Below, one piece after another: positions 56,916 through 64,000 of a stretch of 64,000 bases of DNA. The DNA is from Lyophyllum atratum (Eukaryota; Basidiomycota; Agaricomycetes; Agaricales; Lyophyllaceae), in assembly GCA_014905825.1 (NCBI GenBank), contig JACGCN010000038.1, forward strand, positions 186,001-250,000, read 5' to 3'. The position numbers and the translations under genes were made by a program. The notes beneath the pieces are model-generated. The model was not told where the DNA came from, did not search any database, and saw nothing but the letters and a program-made list of their open reading frames with translations. Every line of letters begins with the position of its first letter. Position 1 is the first letter of the stretch.

Positions 56916-57328
56916 ACCTTTTCCGTATATCGTCGTGGGCGAACTTGAAATGGATTCCAATTTCTAAAGAGCACGTTCAAACGCCGCGCCAGATCAAGTT
57001 TTGATCATTCAGGCAGTTTACTCTCAGCACACCACTACCCTTTGGCCTTGGCAGGAGCGAAAAGTTCATGGGTGGACAAGAAACCTATCCAAGAATCGAT
57101 ATCGCCGTGCCCGAGCCTTGAGCTGATTTGCGAGACTTGCAGAAGTTTGGAGTCGAATTTCCTAGAAGTCGATATCTGTGGTCCACCGCGCCTCATGCCA
57201 GTGGCCTGCAGGCTGCTTCATAACGGAGCTCGAGCTTCTGTTCTGCCGAGCCAATTATACTATCACCAAGTAGCACGATCGGTCTCGTCCTTCCTCGTCA
57301 AATTCCATGTTCCAGCGTCACATTTCGG

Positions 57329-57478
57329 CTTGGCCCAAGGCTTGGCATTCGTTTCCGACAGTCCGACCTATCTTTCTTGACGGCAGACTGGCTTGGGCTT
57401 GGCATGGGACGAAGGCTTGGGGCTTGCGCTTGACGCCCAAGTTGCTTGGAACTTGAGCTGAATCAGTGATATATAAAA
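57329..57478 (+). promoter_or_regulatory. CTTGG-rich promoter array and TATA box
   Basis: CTTGG or its complement CCAAG occurs eight times between 57329 and 57449 (57329, 57335, 57341, 57392, 57398, 57416, 57437, 57445), with extra CTTG half-matches. TATATAAAA lies at 57470-57478, about 200 bp before the next start at 57676. The rest of 56916-57675 holds no gene that I recognise. Confidence 0.55.
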
Positions 57479-57675
57479 GCGGCAGCCCCACTGCCACCGT
57501 CAGGTCTATCTGAGTCGCCAGGCGAACACTATCGTTTGTTTGAGAACTCTCTCTTTATCCCCCGTCCCAGCCCGTCCCGCCCCTGCACCAACGCCGCCCT
57601 ACCCCGCTGGCGTCTTGCTAATCCAGACCATCAAATCAACCACACCCTGCATTGCACTCTACATCGAATTTGTAC

Positions 57676-58213
57676 ATGGCTGAAGGAGGGTGAGTACACG
57701 CTTTTATGTTCATAAGATAGCCTGGGGCTGATTGTATGGATTCGTCACATAGACCCCGGAGTGGTCATCTCGGAACGACATGGGAGATCGCTGTCGTAAT
57801 CGTGTTTAGTGAGTCCACTCCCCTTCCTTTTCCTTGCCCTCCCTTGCTCACCCTTATCGCAGTTGTACTCATAATCGTCACCGTGAGCACGGTAGTGGTA
57901 CAAATCCGGCGGAAGCAGCGGCGGCGAAGGCAGGAGGCATTGGATGCGGAGCTCGGGCACCGCAGTAGGGTGAGCTATGGAGAGAAAGGGGAGATGGATG
58001 GAGCAACATTGTCGATGGTAAGTCGACATCCATTATTCCGCAAAAGCCGACTTGACACAGCGTTCGAATTGACAGCCAGAGCGCGCGGCATACCCAGCAC
58101 GCCATTCGAAATCGAGCCGTAGCAGGACACCGACGCCAACATCATCATGCCACGATCCCGATAGACCGTCGAAGAAACCCCCTGCTCCGCGGTATTATTG
58201 GGACTACCGGTAG
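57676..58213 (+). CDS. Small single-pass membrane protein, unknown
   Basis: Four exons. ATG 57676 gives MAEGG|PRSGHLGTTWEIAVVIVF, then after A|GTGAGT ... CGCAG|TTGTA the membrane segment completes as IVLIIVTVSTVVVQ. A strongly basic patch follows (IRRKQRRRRQEALDAELGHR). After ATG|GTAAGT ... ACAG|CCAGAG the tail reads PERAAYPARHSKSSRSRTPT and PSKKPPAPRYYWDYR, stop TAG 58213. About 125 aa: short N-terminus, one helix, basic Pro/Ser tail, so a type I/III single-pass topology is likely. The last exon could instead be read without splicing to 58122 (ending STPFEIEP); the spliced form has good borders. No family recognised. Confidence 0.6.
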
Positions 58214-59953
58214 TGTCTGCGACATGTTTTACTATTTTTGCTTCTTGCTCTTGTTGTGCTCTTTCTATTCTTGTGTGATGTATCGAGGGGAAGGCCTTGG
58301 CATCTTCATCCCTGTATGTGATTTATTGAAAATCCTTCCGTGAAGTCCATACTTACGTTCACGACTTGCATGACAGTGTATAGTATACTTATCGACCTAT
58401 GGACCGCTGCGTATAATGTCTATCTTCCAATGGAAATCCCTTAATCTGGTACTATGACACTTTCAACTTCGAGAACTTCGGCGTTGGGCTGGGGTGAATA
58501 GTCGAGTAAGATATTTCATTCGGAACACCGTAGCCATTTCAAATGCATACCACCACGCTGCGGCCTTCCGCTGATGCCCTCAGGCTGTGGAGGATTCCAT
58601 CGGACACAACCTTCGGCATCGTTTCGCCTAGTGGCTTCCGCCACACCCATGTCATACTTAGCGAACCGTCAGTTGTGGCGTGCTTCTAAACTTCGCGAGC
58701 TTCCCTTCTCGATCAGAATCGAGGGCACCTGACCAACGACGATTGGTGGAAATGTGCTAGGTAGCAAACATGGGTGCAGGATCCGCAAATACGATGCATG
58801 GGTTGAAATGAGTAAAAATGACTAGGTGTACCTGGAAACTGGTTTACGCTGCAGTATAGGTCTCCTTGGACTGGATTTCAATCATAACTTTTGAAGCGGT
58901 CACCATGTATATTTATCGCCTTGAACCTGGTGAAGATTACGAGCTAGGATGGTGTCGGCAGATGCAGGGAATCGGAAGAGTGAGGTTGATATCGAGAACT
59001 ACCCTCGGATTCAGTATGCAGCACCCCACACAGCACCAAGGCGATCTATTTGATCCCCATTGCGGCCCCAAAATGCGACCAGGCCCCATCGTGCCCCGCC
59101 AGCAGGGGCATCAATGGGAACGACAGCAGCAGCGCAGTCACTTCTCATCTTTCCCCCATTGAAGCGTCCGACCCAAGTTCGTTACCATACAGTATACATC
59201 AGCTACAACCAGTCCCATGCGCACAACTTCTCTGAGCCAAGGTGGGGGTAGGCAGTAGGATCTCGACTGTGGAGTCGACTCCCAAGGGATATCGGTTTGC
59301 CCTTGACGGGTTGACGGTCCCAGGACGAGGACGAGGACGAGGAGGCCATGCGCTCAAACAAATCAAAGTCAACAAAGAAACTCGCACGGTCAACCTCCAC
59401 CTGCACCTTGGACCACCACCATGATTATGCGTAGCCGTCGCGCAGGCATGCATAGAATATAAAATCTCTGGTAAGAAACTGCCCTTGAGAAGATATACTT
59501 ACTTCGAATTCTCACCAAAATCTGCACAGATCAATACGGCTAAGAATCACGATACCCCGAATACCTGTGTAATAATTTTCCAGAGAATCCGACTCATTCC
59601 ATGATACACAAAGGAGAAATTGTCAATGGTTCGAATTCGATGGAACGCCTTCATCGAATCCTTGCTCATTCTTAGGACTTTGTGCTCACCGCTTCTCGAA
59701 TGCAGCTGAGCAGCTGACTTCAGAATTTCTCACACAAACATCCTAGGCTCCCGTGTTACGCGTTCGAAGGCAAATGGAATGCGAACTTCGAGCATTGTCC
59801 TCGGTCTCACAACACATTCTTTCGTTATATTTGGGGTTAGTACATGTGGTCAACCCCAGGGTCTAATTCCTTGGACCACATGCCCCCGGTATGGAACCGT
59901 TATAAAACCTACAAGAACCGGGGGCGAAACTCAGCGGACTCCTCAAATCAACA
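58214..59953. other. Long intergenic region, no gene recognised
   Basis: About 1.7 kb. A 60-codon frame at 59242-59424 (+) looks mildly protein-like (RFALDGLTVPGRGRGRGGHA) but has no start context or homologue known to me. Nothing else is supported. Confidence 0.4.
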
Positions 59954-62267
59954 TGCTTCTCATTGCACTTCCTCTCCTGTTGCGAATTGTGGGTGTGATC
60001 ACAGCGCCTACAGCCCCGACAATCGACCTTGGATATGCACAATACGAAGGGAATGTCGATATAACCACTGGAAATACTTTATTCCTTGGGATGCGCTATG
60101 CTGCGCCGCCGACAGGCAAGACGCCATTTTCTCGTGACTCGTGAAAGCTCATAGTATTTCTGTTAGGAAGTCTCCGTTGGCAGCCCCCCCAAAGGCCTAC
60201 GACTGTCGCGGGGGTCCAACAAGCCAATGCACAACCACCTTCGTGTAACGGTGCAGGTTCAGGGCTTTCTCCAACTAACCCATTACCTCAACAAGAGCTG
60301 AAACCCCAAGCTGCTGCTGCTGTGTCAGAGGACTGTCTCTTCCTTAAGTGGGGCTTTGGTTCGGTTCGCGTCATGTTGAAAACCTAATGTCCTAGTAGCG
60401 TCTTCACCCCGGGATTTCCGACTGATCCTAGAGGGCGAAGGCCTGTGGTGGTTTGGATACACGGGTAAGTACGCTGTGCATCAACTTTCTGAAGTCGAGG
60501 TCGTTGTAGTCATGCCAAAGCGCAGAGGGGGATACCAGGCGGGCAGCGCGTCTGCCTTCAACGGACAAGACCTCATTCGCGAAGCCAATGGTGGGGTGGT
60601 TGCCGTTGTGATCCAATACCGACTGGGAGCTTTCGGCTTTTTGGCCGGAAGTAAAGTCAAAACAGGCGGTGCTCTCAACGCGGGATTATGTAGGCGCTTT
60701 ATTGATGCCGACAGGTCTTACTGAAGGCTAATCACGCAAAAATAGTGGACCAACAATTCGCTCTTCAATGGGTTCAAGATCATGTGGGTCTGGTCTTTTG
60801 GTTTTTGGTTCTTCGACTCAGCCTTTATCAATAGATCACGCAGTTTGGTGGTGATCCCAAACAGGTAACGATCTGGGGAGAATCGGCTGGTATGTCCTTC
60901 GACTTTGGTTTTGCAACGTTACATCCTTACTGGTCTATTACTAGGCGCCGGCTCAGTACTTCAACATGTTATCGCCCATGACGGGAAGACTAATCCTCCG
61001 CTCTTCCGAGCAGCTATCACAAGCTCGAGCTTCCTACCCTCTCAGTACAACTTCGATGATTCAATCCCCGAGGTTAGTGATGATTGTCACTTTCATGGAA
61101 ATCGACGCGTTAATCTTGCGAATTAGGCGTTGTACAGCAACCTCGTCTCTCTGACCAAGTCAAGCCCATCCTCCTCCACTCTATGGAACAAGACTGACGA
61201 TTATCTACAGTTGCACCTCCTCTGCGGACACTCTTGCCTGCCTCCGAGGGGTAGATGTCGCAACCCTGCAGGCAGCGAACGTCAAAATCTCCACTGGCGC
61301 GTTCTTCGGAACGTTCGTGTTCGTCCCAGTTGTTGACGGTACTTTGATCACGCAACGGCCCACTGTGGCCCTGAAACAAAGGAAAGTCAACGGCGTGAGT
61401 TTTTTTCATCGCAGTGTCTTTCTTCAACATATTCTAATGTTCTGCGTAGTTGGCGCTGCTGACGGTCACCAACACCTTGGAGGGTTTCAATTTTGTGAAT
61501 CAGAACACGGCCTCGACGGTCCAGATTCCAGCATACATTGGCCAGCTATTCCCGAAATTTGGGACCCAGCAGATCACTAGGGCAGCTGCCTTGTATGCAA
61601 GCCTAGGCACTCCTATTTCGCAGGCTATCGCTATCATGGGAGAAGGTAGGTCCATTAAGCCTGCCAACCGTCTGAACCATTACTAATATGTGTCTTCGTA
61701 GCTATTTTTATATGCCCAACGTACTTCCTACTGCGCCCCTTCTCTGGACGATCGTGGAAAGTAAGCTTTCCATCTATATATGATCAGATATGGCAAGACT
61801 GACACATGTTCCAAAGGCAGCATTTGCTATTCCGCCATCCCATCACGGAGATGATGTTCAATATTACTTCCCCTCGTACGACCACTGTCTTATCACCATT
61901 CTAATTTGGGTAAAACTGAACGTTTTTTATAGCCAGACTTCCTCCGGGTTCCCAGCGTTTAATAACACTGCATTCGATAGGGCGTTTTCTGAACAGTTCT
62001 TGGACTTCGCCATGAAGTTGAACCCCAATGTTAAAGCGAGCCACCCACCGAATATAATTCCTCTGTGGAATACTTGGAACATCGGGAATACCGAAATGCT
62101 TTTCAATAGGACCGCTGAAGGGGTGCCTCTTGTTAAGGCGACTTCGACATCTAGCACCTTACTGGATAGATGCGCGTAAGTCGTCGAGCTTTTCTCGTGA
62201 AATTTTTCGTCGGTGTTAACAAGCTCTTAGATTTTGGGAGAGTGTTGCCGCTCTATCTGCTCAGTAG
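59954..62267 (+). CDS. Secreted type-B carboxylesterase/lipase
   Basis: Alpha/beta-hydrolase of the carboxylesterase B (Candida rugosa lipase-like) family. ATG 59954 gives signal peptide MLLIALPLLLRIVGVITA. Exons then read GNTLFLGMRYAAPPTG, SLRWQPPQRP, SEDCLFLN|VFTPGFP, RRPVVVWIHGG, NGQDLIREANGGVVAVVIQY, RLGAFGFLAG, DQQFALQWVQDHITQFGGDP, VTIWGESAGAGSVLQHVIAH (nucleophile Ser in GESAG). Later: VPVVDGTLITQRP, NTLEGFNFVNQNTAS, PSHHGDDVQYYFPS (HHGDD block with the catalytic-His region), and FAMKLNPNVKASHP. The last exon reads FWESVAALSAQ, TAG 62267. About ten short introns. It looks complete; substrate (lipid or ester) unknown. Confidence 0.9.
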
Positions 62268-63380
62268 GATGGGGATCATGTTTGACTGTTTCAAAGGAAA
62301 GCCTTGGTTCTATACATGTGCTAAGGTCGCATGAGGTGTCTTGTTTCTCCAACCTCGTAGGTCATAGACTCACGTACTCTGAGCAAAATTGTTCCCTTAC
62401 TAACGAATTCATAACACGGGAAGTGATTCCAAGAAATCAAAATGTTGTGAGACTTATCTGAACGAAGCACCGGATACGTCGCCATGCGCAAGCCATTCTG
62501 GATAAGCATACAGGTAATTGGTTATCACAGTGGGCGGAAAGCATGTTCGATTCTGAATACAAGAAGGCTTGGGTACGCGTCAACACTCGCTGAATTACCG
62601 AATCAGGGAGTGTCGATCGTCATTGCAGCCTCCACGAACGACACATCTAAGAGGTGCGCGACACCAATGCGGCATAAATGTTGCCCATCGAGGTGAAGTC
62701 TCGAAGGTCGATCTTTGAGATGCTATGAGGGCTGCGGTCAGACATAATTTTCAATTTGACCGGGACTAGTACTAGTGCGTTAACGTTGTCGCCTCTATGC
62801 ATCCAGACTTCAAGTGCCAGTAGCAGCGAGTTTGTCTATCCCTTTGCCCGTACTCAATTTGCCCATCATACCTGATGAGCTACCTATTAGATATCGCGAT
62901 CGGAGCGAAAGATGAAATGTCGTGAGCCGGATCTCAGGAGTACTCAAGCATTTTTCCGAAACCGAGGGGTGGAACCACGATCACAAAGGGCATTCCAGCA
63001 CGGCACAGAAGAGGATAATATTCATTGTACAGCAGCGACTCTTTTTAACCTCGATACCCGGTCGCGAGGAGCCCTGTGTATGAAAGTCACTAGGCCGGCT
63101 GGAACCAATTCCACTGGATAGCCCCAATGATCCGGATCAACTTTCGAATATTTCAAGAGCCAGAAAGACACACCATCTCTACTTAGGCATGTAGCGCGAA
63201 AATTGGGCTGTTGGCAAGTACCCAGTCGACATTGCTAAACGAAGGTTAGAGAAATCACTTTAGGTATCATGAAAATTTAATGCTCCTCACGTCACATTGA
63301 CAGCTTTCAAGATAATCTGCTCTCTATTTCGGGATGCCGATCTCAGCTTTCATGAGCACTATAAGGTGATCGACAAGCTG
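62268..63380. other. Intergenic, no gene recognised
   Basis: About 1.1 kb after the esterase. Short frames only. Confidence 0.45.
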
Positions 63381-63381
63381 C

Positions 63382-63698
63382 TCACCCAGCTCTTACCCTA
63401 TCAATCGGGAAGATGGTTGTGATACTTCCTATTGATGGATCAATGTCCTCTCCGACGATTTGTCTCAGGTCAAATGGGTTCTCGATACCCATCAAGAACA
63501 GAGTCCAACTCGGCCAGTCTGTGGGCCCTGAAACCCAAGTGATAGTGGTCGGTTGGCCGATGACGAGGTCGGAAGGTATGTTCAGTGTCAACGCCGACAC
63601 CATGGGAGCAAGGCAGAAGGGGAGAATACTATTTTACCAACAGTGAGCTCACCAGGACTATGACAGTATCAGGAATAGACTTACGAAGAGAAGCGCAT
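63382..63698 (-). CDS. Small secreted Kre9/Knh1-like protein, second copy type
   Basis: ATG 63698 starts a tiny first exon, MRFSS, ending TC|GTAAGT. It joins an acceptor AATAG|TATTCTC to give ILPFCLAPMVSALTLNIPSD, a signal peptide, then LVIGQPTTITWVSGPTDWPS, WTLFLMGIENPFDLRQIVGE and SITTIFPID. The xIGQxxxITWxSG pattern matches the Kre9/Knh1 N-terminal Ig-like fold, as at 15819-16380. A donor GTAAGA follows IDR at about 63390, so one or more further exons probably lie below 63382, but no convincing continuation was found; the stop at 63382 is what the unspliced frame gives. The gene may be longer or broken. Confidence 0.5.
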
Positions 63699-64000
63699 TC
63701 TGGGTGGTCTTGCAAGTCCTTCTTGTCGCAACTTTGAGCTGGTCTTATATCGACGAACCGCGGTCATAAGAGGCCTACATCTCGGCGTCAGTTGGGTAGT
63801 TTTCCTTGGCCGTCCAGTTTCAAGAGGTTGCGAAACCTTCGTTCAAAATAAATCTCGCAGGATCGGCGACATTGCCGACAGTTTCATGCTCCTGGATTTG
63901 TTCTGGATGCGGCTATGTGCATCTGCCAATCCCCAGAACTCGAATTAAAGGCCGAACCGATGCCTGCCATGGTCACCTGTTTCACCAGGCCAAGCTTTCC
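63699..64000. other. Window end, nothing recognised
   Basis: Upstream flank of the Kre9-like gene; no gene seen. Confidence 0.4.

Noticed and set aside
59242..59424. Small ORF with RFALDGLTVPGRGRGRGGHA
   Set aside because: Mildly protein-like but simple Arg/Gly-rich, without splice context, neighbours or known family.

Overview
The window is eukaryotic nuclear DNA from a filamentous fungus, almost certainly a mushroom-forming basidiomycete (Agaricomycetes). The signs are dense genes on both strands, many short (about 50-65 nt) GT-AG introns, expanded F-box proteins, secreted Kre9/Knh1-like proteins, a multi-intron P450 and a KDZ-family transposon. No species can be named from the sequence.

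Layout. 0.4-16.4 kb: host genes for a GH17 glucanase, an unrecognised basic protein, a divergent actin, an MFS transporter, glia maturation factor (GMF), GPI mannosyltransferase I (PIG-M/Gpi14), Sar1, a cytochrome P450 with a duplicated 5' end, and a small secreted protein. 17.3-19.5 kb and 45.5-47.7 kb: two inverted copies of a ~2.15 kb dispersed repeat with an internal tandem array. 19.5-20.2 kb: a truncated pseudogene copy of the F-box gene at 40.1-41.6 kb. 20.4-38.5 kb: a nested transposon complex. 38.5-45 kb: two F-box genes, the SRP receptor beta subunit and a coiled-coil membrane protein. 47.8-63.7 kb: Utp21, a SAPS-family phosphatase regulator, an FAHD1-type hydrolase, a small membrane protein, a type-B carboxylesterase and a second Kre9-like protein.

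The most striking part is the nest. A Ty1/copia retrotransposon (332-bp LTRs that look identical, 5-bp target duplication ATTCC, half-tRNA primer site) landed 8 bp upstream of an F-box start codon. A 13.0 kb KDZ DNA transposon then inserted into its reverse transcriptase region, with a 7-bp target duplication GCGATAC and short imperfect inverted ends. That KDZ element carries an apparently intact CxC2/KDZ transposase plus four accessory genes: a Cauli_VI (RNase H1 hybrid-binding) protein, a basic-region protein, and two divergent members of one helical WFDR[WY]P family. One of the two is itself interrupted by a 3,070-bp element with ~75-bp terminal inverted repeats and a 6-bp duplication CTTGAA. 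The innermost element holds an intron-containing histone H3 pseudogene fragment.

Gene models were built by eye from protein similarity and splice signals. Outer coordinates of multi-exon genes are good where start and stop are described; internal exon borders are given only where they were worked out.
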